NCBI GenBank assembly: GCA_020152595.1
Contig: JAIGNY010001647.1
Coordinates: 787,001-851,000, forward strand
Direction of reading: 5' to 3'
Length of the DNA stretch: 64,000 bases
Source: Chiridota heheva
Lineage: Eukaryota; Echinodermata; Holothuroidea; Apodida; Chiridotidae
Positions 12,254 through 24,660 of the stretch are shown here, one piece after another. Numbering within the stretch: the stretch's first letter is position 1; each line of letters starts with the position of its first letter. Made by a program: the position numbers and the translations under genes. The notes under the pieces were generated by a model. It was given only the letters and a program-made list of their open reading frames with translations. It searched no databases and had not been told where the DNA came from.

Positions 12254-13985
12254 AAGAAAGTATTTCTCATTCTGAAAAAATATGTTATTGGAGAATATGT
12301 AATGGGCCATAATCTTAACCCTGGTCTTCTCCCACACGGCCGTAATTCCTTTGTTTGATAAGGTTATTGGACATATCCCACTGAAATCAATTATTAAAAG
12401 ATAATCAATCAATTATTAATATGTTATATAAATTTCCTACTCTCACTCTGACGATGCTAGTTTTATGTGGCCTCTTGATTTTCCCCTCTCCATCCCGCCC
12501 TTGGCGATGTGAACCGGTCCATTAGTGCAAACTCCAATTTAGCGCCAGTCAGCCACTTAAAATTTGTGTTTCCTGAACGGTAAACTACAAAAATACTTAC
12601 ACTCCCGTCCCCAGCCATATCCAAGGGGTTATCGCTGCTATCTTCACTTGAAGTTGGTTGAATCTCACTTTTATCTGCAGTGTTTTTATTAGAAATGCCA
12701 AGTTGATATCTGTTGCAGTAATTAAATCATAAATGGGAATAGGAGGCACTTGCCCATCCCCCATTATTTCAGAATTTGCATCTTTTGTGTGGTAATTTTT
12801 CGCATCTTAGCATGATTTTGTAGTAGCCCCTCCCCATCCACTCTTGACCTTTTCCCCACTTTCAATAGGCAAATCCCGCCCATGACTTGAACTACCAAAG
12901 TTATACCCCACTCTATCAGACAACATCCACAGCGTGCTCCAGGAATGTGATTTCCATCATTATTCACCCCCCCCCCATCACAACCATTGTTGTTGGTGAT
13001 GACTTCATTCCAGATTTGGCCTGTAATGACTGGTGGGAAGGAAGTCAAAAGTTACCACCGCACTTTTTTATTTTGCTTCCATATCAGAAGAATTAAAAAA
13101 GATAATTAAAAAACGGAGGAGAAGAAAAAAAGGGGAAGGGGGAAAACGAATGACTGACCAACAAAAAGAAGAAGAATTGCGATTTGATTTATCAGTAAGC
13201 AATTTATTTTATGTGGTTATAGCAAGGGAGTAATGGGCTAGTCAAAAAACTCATGAAAACAGTTTTTGAAAGAAACATTGGCAGATAAGTTATATTAAAA
13301 AAGGAAGCAAAAAATGATCAACCTTAAAAATCGGAAGGGTTTATGCTTAATTTTGCGTTAAACTTTCAAATTCATTTACACCCATAAGCCAACAAGGTTT
13401 CCAAATTTGCTGACGACCCACCTTTGGCTATACGCCAGTGGGTGTAAATGAATATTTGTGTTAGTATCATTTTCCACCTTACAACGAGGACGATAAATTC
13501 GTGGCTTCCAACCGTCGACGATTGAATCTAACCGACAAACCGTGGTCATGTAGGCTAATCAGGTACATATCTTGTGTGTCGGAATCCAAGCAAATAACCA
13601 TGGACATATTATTTTGTGTATGAGGGAGCCAGTCAATACACACAGCCACATCGTGACAATACTTGCAGGCGTGTCCTCGTTTGACAGGAGGCCCGTGTAT
13701 TCATATGAACGGCCACGGTTAGCGCATAGATTCCTTATACTATCGCATCGGAACCAAAAACTCTAAAGATCCAGAGAAGTGCCATAAATGGATCAAAACT
13801 TGCAGAAGACCACATTAACATCTAAATGTCAATGCATTGGTCATGCATGATTGCGGATTTGCCCCACCTAGTACTGTGTTAATTGCTATGGTGGGTGTGG
13901 CTCATTTCCTTAATCGGAGGTTAATTGGAATAAACCAGTATATCTTTGTACTGAAAATATGATCATGCATGACAATCAATATTAA
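12254..13985. other. Region with no recognised gene
   Basis: No exon is supported. There is a purine-rich stretch at 13080-13180. A short inverted repeat (about 15-20 bp arms around ATTCATTTACACCCA, at 13369-13384 and 13440-13455) brackets about 55 bp and includes a GGCTATACGCCAGTGG block resembling local transposon ends. This may be a small foldback relic. Confidence 0.4.
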
Positions 13986-13993
13986 ATTACTGC

Positions 13994-14192
13994 CAGGGCC
14001 GTAATTCTGGGGGAAGGGGAAAAGGGGGGAGGGAGGGGGGAGCATACCCACTTCACTTTTCAGCAAAAATTTCAAAAATTCAGTACATTTGAGGAAATTT
14101 TTTCCTCGTCCCCCTACTTTTGGGATAAGAGGCCATGCCCCCCCCCCCCCGCCCCACACACACACACTTTCCAGATGAGAATTACGGCCCTG
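13994..14192. mobile_element. 199-bp hAT-like MITE with perfect 8-bp target duplication
   Basis: The ends are inverted repeats: CAGGGCCGTAATTCT on the left, and the same 15 bases read from the right end. Both flanks are ATTACTGC (13986-13993 and 14193-14200), an exact 8-bp duplication as expected for hAT insertion. The interior is C/G-homopolymer rich and includes a run of about 14 C and a CA repeat. Non-coding. Confidence 0.85.
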
Positions 14193-14200
14193 ATTACTGC

Positions 14201-16330
14201 AAAAATCTATTTAACCTTACCTTTGATTCTTGCGTTCTTTTGTGCTACAGATTTTTTATTTGTATCACATGCGAGTTAAAATATTGTCACAATGCAATTT
14301 GCAGTATGTTTTCATTAAAGTGGGGGAGGAAGTATGGGGTATTCCCCACAGGCTGTATAATCAACAAGTAACAACAATTATTCAACAATTATCGGCTAAC
14401 GAAAATCCATGGGGATGAAAAACAAACCTATACCTGGAGCTAAGATATGTCAAACTAATAGTGCAGTTATCAAATGAGACTACTACTTGACCCATTAGCT
14501 CCCCCCTCTCCACCCCCTCTCTCATAAACAGGGGCTGGTCCATTACACAACCATATCTCCCCTTCTATATCAAGGGGGTGGTCTATAGGGTTTGGGCACG
14601 TCCACAAACTACAGTAGCTTTTAAGCTTTGTACATGATTGACAAATTAAAATTAAATCTGTGTTGGCTCAATAATTATGCTGATGAGATATATACACAGC
14701 TACAGAGGGCGGGACAGAGGGGTGTGATGAAAGAAGAAAAGGAATTTTGCTTTTGCATTTTCTTGTATAAAGAAGTCTGTATGCTGAAGCTTGCTACGCC
14801 CGTAAAAGTTTACCAAACAACCCTGCATTTATATGAAAGTATTTACACAAGAATTTCATAATTGTAGCAAAATAAGGAGGTTTCAGATGACATCATGACA
14901 TTTCAGGAGATTCGCCTCTCCCGGAAAAATTTATTTCCCCCCGAAAAGGACAAATCTCATATGCCATTTTGAAGATTACCCATGATGCCTCAAACAAAAC
15001 AGCGTAACTCTATATCACAGAACTTATATGGGTTCTAGAAATTTTCTAACCAAGTAGGTCAATTGAATTTTTGCTTTTTTAAAATCTGTACTCATTCATC
15101 TACAAATTATCCACGCCCCAAATGGACATCCACCACACCGTTTATTAGAGACATCATCCAGTACCAAGCAAGAAAGAAAGAGAGAATGTCTACTACACAA
15201 ACAGGTATGCACACAAGGCAGCCTGGTCACTTTGCACATACAATGACCGCATATAAGCTAATTAAAAACCATAGGTCAAAGAACTTGTCAATGGAAATCC
15301 GGAAGTTACATAATGTACAAAGGCCTTCTCCTTTTCGAGGGAAAATAATTGTTCTCCTATAGAGGGGAATCTCCCTCACTGCATGAGGTCATATGACTTT
15401 GTTAAATCTCCATTTTGCAGGGTAAAGAACACTGTCGTCTGCTGTACAATTTCATTACTTTGCAAGTTGTATGATTATTTTTGTAAGATAATTATGCTGG
15501 AATCCCCTGCTCCATTGGTTGCACTAATAGAAGTGTTTAAAATTCACTGATTAAGATTACTTGAAATACTTGGAGAAAACCTGGTCAATTCATTTTAACC
15601 AGCTGTTTTATATGCTCAGCGCGTTTTACATGCCCAGCGCATGTTCTCATCACCAACGCATGCTAGCGAGTGTTTAATAGGACTGAGTCTCTGTTTGCTT
15701 TACAGGTGATATGACGGAGCTGTGTGAAGATCAGATGCGTGAAACACTTTGCCTACAAAATGGCTTCCAGTTTAAATAAAGTCACGTGATGAAATCTCTC
15801 TATACACCCACATATCTTAACAAATAGATTATGGATCAATGTACTCCACAACAAGAAGACAATAACAATCTTATATAGTTCTATTTACATTTAAATAGAT
15901 TATTTCATTCACAAAATCCTTTTAAAATAAAACTGAAATAATAGATACCTATAGTGTCTTTTTAAATATTTGTTAAAGTCGGAGAACTTTTCTTAGTACT
16001 CAATATATAAACTGTGAACAAAGTACTCTAAAAAATATTAGTAGGCAAAATATACAAGTAAAGATCTCAATGTGATCATAGCACACATGTTCCAGGGGAA
16101 AGGCTGATGATTTTGCTGAATAACATTTACTTCTTCTTGCAACATTTGATGTTTTTTTGTAGATTTTTAAGTGAACATTGGCATACTATGCTGATCTTGC
16201 TGTTCATGATTGTTGGGACATATCACTGCCATTCTGTCTGAAATAATACTTGTTATTTCCAAATTACTTGTTTTTCAGGACAGCCTGAGAAGGCATATTC
16301 CCTGTGACCATTAATTCCAAAGCACAACAT
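14201..16330. other. Region with no recognised gene
   Basis: I see no supported coding exon, RNA gene or well-bounded mobile element. The 99-codon frame at 15063-15362 has no family resemblance and no convincing splice context. Confidence 0.4.
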
Positions 16331-16338
16331 CAGTGATT

Positions 16339-18152
16339 CAGTGGCATCACTAAGGGGGGCACGGTGGGCACATTCATCACCCCCAATTTTTTGCTGTGTC
16401 CCCCCCCCCCCCAAAAAAAAAAAAAAAACCAGCATTAAAATATTCACAGATGACTTCCAATTTGAAACATTTTCTGTCCTTTTTCCTACACCATTCTCAG
16501 TGGACTTGCTAAGGGGAGGGGACAGGAAGGTTCCCCAAAATTTTGGTATGCCCCCAAATGAAATTTGGCATCAAAGAATCACAGATTACCTCAATTTCAA
16601 ACATTTCCCATCCTTTTTTTTTGTACCATCCTCAAATTCATGCTCTAATTTTGGATTAATACAAGAACTTTTTTGCCTTTCAGTTTGTGACCTTGTTTTA
16701 CAGCTTTTTCAGGCTTATTCGCTTTTTGATTTTCCTCATTTTTTTAGCATTAGGGAATATATTCTCTCTGCAGCTCTTGAAGTAAGTGATTTTAATATTA
16801 GAATTAAATTTGTTTATTTTCCTGGCTGTGATAAATGAAACTGTATGAACAAAAATGTATCTATCATTTTGAGCCATGATTTTAGGGCATCAAAAACGTG
16901 GAATCTTCAGAGCTTCCGGTCTTTACGCCTGGCCTTCGGCGGCAAAAATGTATTTTTGATAAAATTTGTTTTGCCTATTGTATAGACACATAAGGGCCCA
17001 ACATTTCCAAGAGGAAAAGGGGTGTTTGACTGAATAAGATTATCTTTTTCCTGTGAAATTTAAACAGATTTTTTTCATTCAATTTTGACAAGAAAAAAAG
17101 CAACAGACGCAGGTGATATCTTTCTTTACTTTCCATGTTTCTATGACCTTTTCAGAGCTTTTAATAAAATATCCAATAATATTTTGCCTGAATTTTTTAA
17201 TTTTCTGAGAAAATTATTCTGTATCTGTTTAGATATTTAAATGGCGACCCAAATGCTTATCTGAGCTGATTTTACTAACAGAATTTAAATTAATTTTCTC
17301 TTCAGTCAATACAATTTTTGTATCTTCAGCTTACATGTTTTAAGCCATGATTGGTGCATCAAAAACAAAACCTTTTTTTCACTTTTCACATTTCTATGAC
17401 CTTTTCGGAGTTTTTAATGAAATATCCAATAACATTTTGCTTGAATTTCTTAATTTTGCGAGAAAATTCTTCTGTACGTGCTTAGGTATTTAAATGGCAA
17501 CCCAAATGCTTATCTCAGTTGATTTTAACGTCAGAATTTAATTTGTCTTTCTTTTCGTCAATATAATTTTTGTATCTTCAACTTAGTTTTAAGCCATATT
17601 GGTGCGTCAAAAACAATACATTTTCCTATAATGTTTATCGTTTTTAAGTTCAATTATTAATCATCTGTGTTTGGTTTAAAGTTATTGTGCATCAAAAATA
17701 AGAAATCTACAGAGCTTCTTGGGCTTCACTTCTGAATCCCAGGTTTTTGCCCGAATTTTCTCCCCCAAAAAATATATATATTATTCTGAAATGATGAAAA
17801 AGGAACATTTTGTTCTGCCTATTCAGAAATGGTTACCCAAATACTAACCTGGTTTGATTGAAACTTTATAGGCCTAATCTAAATCATCATCTTCTCATCA
17901 CTTTGATTTTTGAACTTCTGTGTTAAAGCCATTTTGGGGCGTCAAAAACAAAAAATCTGCAGAGCTTGAAACCCTACCGGGGCTTTGCCCCTGGACCCCA
18001 CCAGGGGCCCTTTTGCGGACCCATAGACCCCATGCTGTTTCGCGTACGCAAATTGTGCAGTGTCACCTTTAATCAGCACATTTTTAGTGCCCCCATTTTC
18101 TTCCACATGTGGCCCCTCTCCCCTAAATGAAAAACCACTAGTGACGCCACTG
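16339..18152. mobile_element. 1.8-kb hAT-like non-autonomous element
   Basis: Inverted ends: CAGTGGCATCACTA at the left, and CAGTGGCGTCACTA when the right end is read in reverse. The flanks CAGTGATT (16331-16338) and CAGTGATC (18153-18160) match at 7 of 8 positions, consistent with a hAT target duplication. The interior contains about five diverged repeats each including a GCATCAAAAAC or GCGTCAAAAAC block (near 16885, 17350, 17600, 17690, 17940). The 165-codon frame at 16341-16838 begins within the terminal repeat and is a chance frame. No transposase is visible. Confidence 0.75.
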
Positions 18153-18348
18153 CAGTGATCTACACTTTAGCAACAAAAGTTGTTCCTTCTGTTTACAAGT
18201 TCAATGTTTGTGAACATCATCAAACATTACATCCTCAAGAATTTAAAACTTAATTTAAAGGTCTGTAGACAGCCAGAAAAGAAGTTGCGTATTATCAGAC
18301 CTGAACTTCAGAATTAATCTTGAACCCATTTATATACAATATTTGCAA

Positions 18349-18354
18349 TTTATT
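18349..18354 (-). promoter_or_regulatory. Candidate polyadenylation signal AATAAA for the distal FIS1 isoform
   Basis: TTTATT on the plus strand is AATAAA on the minus strand, about 890 nt downstream of the distal FIS1 stop. It is a clean hexamer, but in AT-rich DNA such hexamers arise by chance and no other evidence supports its use. Confidence 0.2.
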
Positions 18355-18499
18355 CAGTTTGTGATATATATTAAACCAAATAGCTTACATGTAAATACAA
18401 CTTTAAGAAAACTATTAATTAAACTCTCCTTTAAACCATCAAAAGACATGTACTCAAATATGAAGAATCCAAAATATTACATCCTTCTTTTACCAGCTT

Positions 18500-18610
18500 C
18501 CATCAACTCTCTCTCTAGGTGCCGAGTCTGGAACAGACATTGTCGATCATGGCCCTCCAGTCGTTTCTGTTTAGAGCTAAGCACATAAACTTATTGTTAC
18601 TTAGGCTGTT
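18500..18610 (-). repeat. Possible LINE 3' coding end
   Basis: Read on the minus strand, a short frame ends LNRNDWRAMIDNVCSRLGT followed by a stop. This resembles the C-terminus of some non-LTR retrotransposon ORF2 proteins, where a W-R motif is common. It lies directly 3' of the SINE at 18720-18852 in the same orientation. The match is short and from memory of the family type, so confidence is low. Confidence 0.3.
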
Positions 18611-18719
18611 GTAGGCATGCCCAGTTGTTTCAAACACTCACATTTAAAGGATAAATTCTATGGTCAAGAATGTTTATCTTGGTTGGTTGGTTCACCAAGA
18701 TTTATAACTTTCCAACATA

Positions 18720-18852
18720 CCTCCATTGGAGTATTTATGTCAAGACGCCCGCAGCCGTTTTATCAATGTCGTGAAGCACTGGTTGGGGACCCAAACCTGG
18801 GATGCTACATTGGAAAGCTCAAGCTTTACCGCACTGCCACGGAGGTCTCAAA
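18720..18852 (-). repeat. tRNA-derived SINE head
   Basis: On the minus strand the sequence has a box-A-like TGGCAGTGCGGTAAAGC and, about 35 bp later, a box-B-like GGTTTGGGTCCCC, preceded by a DNA stretch that reads like a tRNA 5' half. It lies about 400 bp downstream of the distal FIS1 terminal exon and is on the same strand. The rest of the SINE body toward 18640 is not clearly delimited. Confidence 0.5.
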
Positions 18853-19242
18853 ATGAAAATAAAAGAAGTATTCAAAAATCTTATTCTGTTAAGGAGATAT
18901 TAAAGTTAAAGTAGGCTAACAGATTTGCGTACATAAGACTGAAATCAATTTTGTCACATTCCAAGTCTTTGTATAATTTACTTGATTCTGATTTTGTGGA
19001 TGAACCATAGAGCAGCAGTAGCTTCCTCAGTTGCCCCTATCATACAAGACAGTTGTGTCTTGTCTGGTCTGACATCTGAACTAATTCTCTGATCTCGGTG
19101 AACTAAAACCGTGCTTGAATGCAAAATTGAAACAGCCACCTCTTCTAAGAACACCGTCTTTTACAAAGCCTCTTGACCATTACCTCTTTAGTGGGAGCAC
19201 ATTTAATCACTGTTCTATCTGATTTAGATAATTTTCCATTGG

Positions 19243-19355
19243 CTATTTCTTCTTTGCTATGGCAATCCCTGCAGCAACCATACTGCCAACTACCACGACT
19301 GCACCACCGAGGGCCACGGCTGCACCTCCTAGAATTGCCATTCCAAGCAATCCAT
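19243..19355 (-). CDS. FIS1: FIS1 alternative (distal) terminal exon: membrane anchor, tail B
   Basis: The exon follows a strong acceptor (polypyrimidine TATTTTCTTTTCAG) and has the phase needed to join exon 3, completing an Asp codon (G|AT). It encodes 36 residues after that Asp, starting GLLGMAILGGAA, then a valine-rich core (AVVVVGS), then MVAAGIAIAKKK and a stop. It aligns residue for residue with the proximal exon at 27296-27384, except for a 7-residue insertion in the hydrophobic core and one more terminal lysine. FIS1 is tail-anchored in the outer mitochondrial and peroxisomal membranes, and its C-terminal helix and basic tail direct targeting. There is no frameshift or internal stop, so the exon looks functional. 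It could be a recently silenced duplicate exon. Transcript evidence would decide. Confidence 0.75.
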
Positions 19356-19454
19356 CTGAAAAGAAAATAGAATGGGATCTATTGTACAAGATTTTTTATA
19401 CAAGAATGTATAGCTTGAAATTCTGTGTGTGTGGACTAATTTCATGCTGTAGGT

Positions 19455-19820
19455 CAGTGGCGTAGCCACAAGGGTATGAGGCTCTGAACCCATTCCCCTA
19501 CTTCTTCAGAAATAATGTTATCAAGGGAGGTGGAATGAAAAATGTTGGGGGTTGAAATGGTAATTGATAATTGCCCTGGTGGGTGCCCTGGGAGAAAAGC
19601 CCCGGAAGCCATGTCAAAAACGCAGTCAACTTGCTTCAACAGATTGCAAATTTACATTGATGTAATGATACCCCAAAACCTTTTAAACAGTTTTTTTTTT
19701 TTTTTTTTTTTTGGGGAGGGGAGGTGGGGGGAGAATTAAATAAACGACATAAGCCCCCATATATATATTTTTTCATGAGGGATGAACCCACAACACAATC
19801 AATCCCTTCCGATGCCACTG
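19455..19820. mobile_element. 366-bp hAT-like MITE, CAGTGGC ends
   Basis: The left end is CAGTGGCGTAGCC and the right end read in reverse is CAGTGGCATCGG. They share CAGTGGC(G/A)T with the element at 16339-18152. The flanking 8-mers CTGTAGGT and TTCAAGGT match at only 5 of 8 positions, so the insertion is old or the ends are slightly misplaced. A T homopolymer and a G-rich tract are inside. It lies in the FIS1 intron just upstream of the distal terminal exon. Confidence 0.5.
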
Positions 19821-19828
19821 TTCAAGGT

Positions 19829-21660
19829 CCCCTAGCTGGATGCCCTACAGTACTTTTTCGACAATGACATCAAAAGTCAGTTTGATCCCTAAAATCTTTG
19901 GAATAAGTTTGGATGTCAATAACACCACTGCTGTAGACGAAGATCTTTTTGGGTAACATATCATTTTGCAGCAATTCTATGGATGGGGTCAGTCAAAATT
20001 AGAACTGAATAAGCTATGGTTAAAGCTGTAGGAATTGACAAACTACCCATCCTTTTTTTGAAAAGATGTGGCATAATTTTGTTCTCTTCAGTCACAACTC
20101 TCCAGCTGAAAGCCATAATGTTAAAGTATTCTCCTCTTCCCTTTTGCACCATAAGATGGCAACTACAATTGGGTGGGGGGATAGGGAGGTGGTTCCTCTT
20201 TTCCTTCTATTTCACTTTTCTATACATTTCCTTTGCAATTAATTAATTTGTAATTAATCTCCTTTGTAATGAATTAAGTTATGATGGGCTTCATGTAAAA
20301 ACTCCTGGTTCTAAGCCCTTCCACCATCATTCTCATCAATTGTTATGTTCTTTTATTGTAAATATGGTAATATATGCATGAAAATGGTAAATAAATAAAT
20401 CAAATCAAATTAAAAACAATGGTTAGATCTTCTGGCAAGTTTCAATTGATTGAGGACCCTTGACCTTCCTCAAGGCCCACCTTGACCACTTAACCGCATT
20501 CCATCTTCACAAGAATTTTGGAGAATGCTTAGTTTGAAAACTTGATAATTTCAAGCGTTAGTCAACTGAAAAGAGTTAGTGCACAAAATTTAGAACAAAA
20601 TCAAGATTCTCCGAGCATATTCATTCATATATATATTTTCCAGCTTTAATATCTTACATTGATTATAAAATAAATTTATGTGATAACATATCGGAAAGAA
20701 TATCAAAACTTAACCCTTACACAAATACTGTAATTGCAACAATCAGTATTCATATATGAACACTTCTGGAAAATATTCTTGCCCCTCTGCGCAAGAACTG
20801 CTACCCACTCCTGCCCCAAGCCAACATTTTCTGGTGCTGGAACTAAAGCTTAATTCTGTATTCAAGTTTGATTGATATTTTCATATGGAAGACAGCAGTT
20901 TTATTTAACTGTTCATGTTCATTTATTTACCTGTTCATGCAAGCAATTTCAGGGGCATTGGATCATTCAAAATATTGGGGAAGGGGCTAATAAGGTCAGG
21001 TGACATCTGATAACATTATTGGGGAGGGGCTAACTAGGTCAGGTAACGTGATAGCACATGTTCACCTAAAACTATTGGGAGGGAGCTGCCCCAGCCTCCT
21101 CCCACCCATGGCTCCACGAATTTTCTTTGTGCAGTTTTCATTGCTCTGCTAAAAAAAATGTGTAAAAACTACTTTAGTCAACCTTTACACCCAATAAATT
21201 TGGATGATTTTCTCACATGGAGTGGACCAACCAACAACCATCTGTGAGAGGTTGATCTAGGATTTTCTGATAGTGCTGGCACTCTGGCGAGAAGTGCGCC
21301 TAGATTCCTTATTTCCCATGTGTTTGAAGTTTGTGCCACATGAAACTGATTATGATTTTCTTTCATAGAGTTATTTTTACCCCTGAGGGTGAAGGTTGGG
21401 AGACATATAACCCCCAGTGCCTTTCCTTAAATCCACTATTCTTCAAAAGTATAGGGGGTTATAAATGGGCATGTTGGTGTCAAAAACCCCTTTGTTATTC
21501 CTAGATCCATTTTTTTGTGTAACATGATTACTAACAAGTAACATAACAAAAGCATTTTTTATATTTCTTCAAATAGTAACAATTTATTTTCGCCATATGG
21601 ATTTTATCATACATAACGTTTTACTTGTACAAAATAATAATATAATTTAGAAGAAATTGA
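19829..21660. other. FIS1 intron between alternative terminal exons: no further gene seen
   Basis: No other exon is recognised. Two diverged direct repeats of about 60 bp (near 20965 and 21020) share ATTGGGG-GGGGCTAA-AGGTCAGGT. There is T/A-rich sequence and an uninformative frame at 20016-20246. Confidence 0.4.
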
Positions 21661-21661
21661 T

Positions 21662-21899
21662 AACAGCTTCTATTTTCAAAATGGATTTCTATTGTCAAAA
21701 TGGACTGGTATAAAGCCTTCACATTACCATTATACTCTTTTTTGGTATTTAATAAACTCTCTACCAGAATAGCTAACATAATTTTTGTTTGCTATTCTGG
21801 TACATAGTTTATTAAGTACCAAGGAGTAAAATGGTAATGTGAAGGCTTTATTTCAATCCATTTTGACAATAGAAATCCATTTTGAAAATAGAAGCTGTT
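21662..21899. repeat. Foldback element: near-palindromic hairpin of about 100-bp arms
   Basis: The left arm starts AACAGCTTCTATTTTCAAAA and the right arm, read in reverse, is the same with a few mismatches over about 100 bp. Both arms include CCTTCACATTACCAT, TACCAGAATAGC and TTTCTATTGTCAAAATGGA. The centre is only about 20 bp (around AATTTTTG). A transcript across it would form a long imperfect hairpin. No coding content. It lies within the FIS1 pre-mRNA if the distal exon is used. Confidence 0.8.
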
Positions 21900-21918
21900 T
21901 GATGGCAAATGTCTCTGA

Positions 21919-22030
21919 TATAAAGGAGCACTGGACCCAAAATAAAGGGTGTTGTGTTTCTAAATCTGCATGAGTTTTAATTCCGGATTTGGGATAATGG
22001 CCTCTTATGCTCAAGTGTTTTAGGATCTTA
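21919..22030. repeat. Partial copy of the GGAGCACTRGACC MITE family
   Basis: TAAAGGAGCACTGGACCC at 21919 matches the terminal repeat of the complete element at 46957-47198 (TTTAAAGGAGCACTAGACC). I do not see the matching far end, so it is probably truncated. It abuts the foldback element immediately upstream. Confidence 0.4.
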
Positions 22031-22139
22031 AGCAATTAGGCATGTTCACCCATCAAGTATGAATATTCATAGAAAACTGTCATAATATTAGGCATGTTCA
22101 CCCATCAAGTATGAATATTCATAGACAACTGTCATAATG
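22030..22139. repeat. Direct tandem duplication of about 52 bp, two copies
   Basis: Two consecutive units begin TTAGGCATGTTCACCCATCA and continue through GAATATTCATAGA-AACTGTCATAAT. They are almost identical, so the duplication is recent. Non-coding. Confidence 0.8.
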
Positions 22140-22230
22140 AATATGAAATAAGAAGGATACACTGATAACATATTGTGAGAAGCAAATAATGAATATTTAA
22201 TCAATGCTGAATGAGGTATAAGATTTTAAA

Positions 22231-22505
22231 TACCGTATTTGATGTATTAAGTAAGCACCCCTGCTCTTTTTTTTACTGATAAAATAATTAATTTGATTAA
22301 GTTTTGTTATATTATTTTGTGCCTGACGCTCATGATTTTTTTGTGTTAGTTATTGTGGGGCTAGTATAGAACCAGTTTAAAGAATGCAGTTCACTGTATG
22401 CAGCCCAGAGCATGGGCACTTATTAGGAAGGAACTTCGCTCCTAAAAAATGGTGCAATTTTAATTTCTTAAGTGCCTCGGGTGCTTATTTATGTCAAATA
22501 CGGTA
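22231..22505. mobile_element. 275-bp MITE with TACCGTATTTG terminal inverted repeats
   Basis: The left end is TACCGTATTTGATGTATTAA, and the right end in reverse is TACCGTATTTGACATAAATA, followed on both sides by AAGCACCC. The flanks (TTAAA and TTCAT) show no clear target duplication. The inside has no open frame. The end sequence plus a GCACCC block is typical of a widespread short inverted-repeat family, though I cannot name it. Confidence 0.65.
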
Positions 22506-23556
22506 TTCATAATATTGCTATCATGCCATACAATTCAAACATCTCATAATTTTAGGGCAATCGGAATAAAAAGCTCCAACATTTTAAACCCAGAATATCT
22601 TAGCAGTCTGATGAGCAAGTGATGTTGACAAGTTGTGAAGATCTATATGCAAGCACTGGATGAGGACTCGTGAAGAGGCATGTTACTATGGCAACCAACA
22701 AAACTGAAAGATGGATATCCTATCATGTCAAGGACAACAAATGCCTTTGTGACTGCAATTATGAAGAATAGCTTATTACCATATTGACAAATAACTAAAG
22801 TTCCCTGTCAGATTGACAATGAAAAGACACGAATGAGTGACCATTTAAGTTTGTTGAATGAAAGTGTTGGTTATGACAAGCCTAATTTCAACAGGCTTAC
22901 AGCAAGAAGGAAAATACTTAAATACAGTGCTTCACTGTACTCTTTCATCAGGAATAAATACTTTAGCAATATCTTGCATTTAAAATAGAACTCTTAAGAA
23001 ATTTTCATTGCATTAAGCTGCACCTGAAATGTACCCAAATGCCATGTTGTGGAGGAACTCATTAACGTTAGACAACGACTTAGTGAAAGTTGTCACAATT
23101 TTTAATACAAATTTCAGGTTCTGAATTCTCTTCAAAATTTGGTTGATTTCAATGGAGAAAATATTTAATTGAATGGTTTTATCAATGATTGACAAAATGT
23201 GGTACAAAGTGTGTCCATAGCTATTGTTTTGCCTTCACTAAACTTGTTTGACTTTTCCCCAAATAATTGATGCATAAATAAATACATAATACCAAAGATT
23301 GCCTAACTTTCATTTTGGGCAAATCAGTTGATCTAAACAAATGGCAGTTGTTCAGCTATAATGCAAGCAATTAGCAGCAGGTTTTTAAAATTATTCATGA
23401 CTTGCTTTCAGAATTAAAAATCACAGGAGTATTAATTAGAGTATTATTATCCAATGACAGGGAGAAGCAAAAATAACTCAATCCAGTAAAACCCATAAAA
23501 ACAACCAAAATTCTCATAAAAATTACAAATTGACCCATTTACAGATTCTTTTACAC

Positions 23557-24134
23557 TTAAAGGAATATTCCCATGTAATTTCATTTTTTTCATATATGAT
23601 AGAGAATTTTTTAGAAACAAAGTGGTGAAAAAACTATGTTAATATCTTATTCCGTTTAGAAGTTACAAAATTGTAAATCATTTTTAAATTTGGACAAAAG
23701 TGACTGATTGGCAACACCTGTGATGTCATAGAGACAATAACAACAAAACGTCTTTTGTATCTCTTTAAAAATGATTTGGATTTTTTTTCTCATTGTAAAT
23801 GTGATGTACACCAAGAAAAAAAACAAAATGTTTTGTTCTAAATTATATATTCCACCTTATCTCTATAATGAACCAAAAATGCTGTTCGATAATGAAAAAC
23901 AAGTGTGAAAAAATTGATAAGAAATACATAACTGTGCTGGAATTGCCTTGATGACACCACCAAGCTGAAGGACATATTCTGTACTATGTATTTTTAAGAA
24001 AATGTTTCTACTCTTTAAATTGTTATAACTTCTAAACAGAACAAGATATTAAGATACATTTTTCACCACTTTGTTTCTACAAATTTTCTCTATCATATAT
24101 AAAAAAATGTAAATCAATGGGAATATTTCTTAAA
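23557..24134. mobile_element. 578-bp MITE with long (about 110 bp) inverted termini
   Basis: The left terminus runs TTAAAGGAATATTCCCATG, then ATATATGATAGAGAA and GTTTCTA/GAAACAAAGTGGTGAAAAA. The right terminus in reverse has the same blocks in the same order, to the AACTTCTAAACRGAA block. The central 330 bp are unique. The tip sequence GGAATATTCCCATG is the same as the unit of the minisatellite at 32157-32460 (reverse orientation). No transposase. Confidence 0.75.
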
Positions 24135-24475
24135 GGTGTTAATTTGCATTTTGTTGTTTCGCAAATAAATTTTGTATGGAAATCATGAGGCTCTGAACCC
24201 ATATCATTTGGTTTTAATCATGGTGCTATACAGTACGTGCCTGCAGGTGATTAGCTAATTCTGACTTCCAACAAGATTAGGATGATATTCTCGTTATTTT
24301 CAAATTTCAACTTCATTAAGGAAAGAATTTTTTTTTAAAGAATTGATCATTTTGTTTGTATCTTCCTCTTACACATCACAAACGTTGCATATGTCAAGAA
24401 ATCTTCAAACTTAAATCACCCATAGCTCAATTTTGCTATTTCCCAATTTTAAGACTGTCCTCCTCAGAACCTTAA

Positions 24476-24660
24476 AGGAAAGGTATCATCCCATAAATGC
24501 ATTCAGAAGTGAATGCTGCCGAACAGATAACGTTGCTTCTGGTTGTCAATTTTGCCTACTGATTGCGCGAAATGTGCAATGTTATCAATCACACATCCAC
24601 TAGACCGAACACAGAGGCCTACATTCATTGCCTGAATAGAAGATGAAATACTTTGCACTT
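24476..24660. repeat. Half of the GGAAAGGTATCRT foldback MITE family
   Basis: This matches the left half of the complete element at 41189-41461: AAGGAAAGGTATC, CATTCAGAAGTGAA, then a GATTGCGCGAAATGTGC block and GATCACACATCC-like sequence. The mirror-image right half is absent, so the copy is truncated. Confidence 0.6.

Noticed and set aside
16341..16838. 165-codon plus frame
   Set aside because: Starts in the terminal repeat of a hAT-like element, includes C and A homopolymers, and has no family resemblance.
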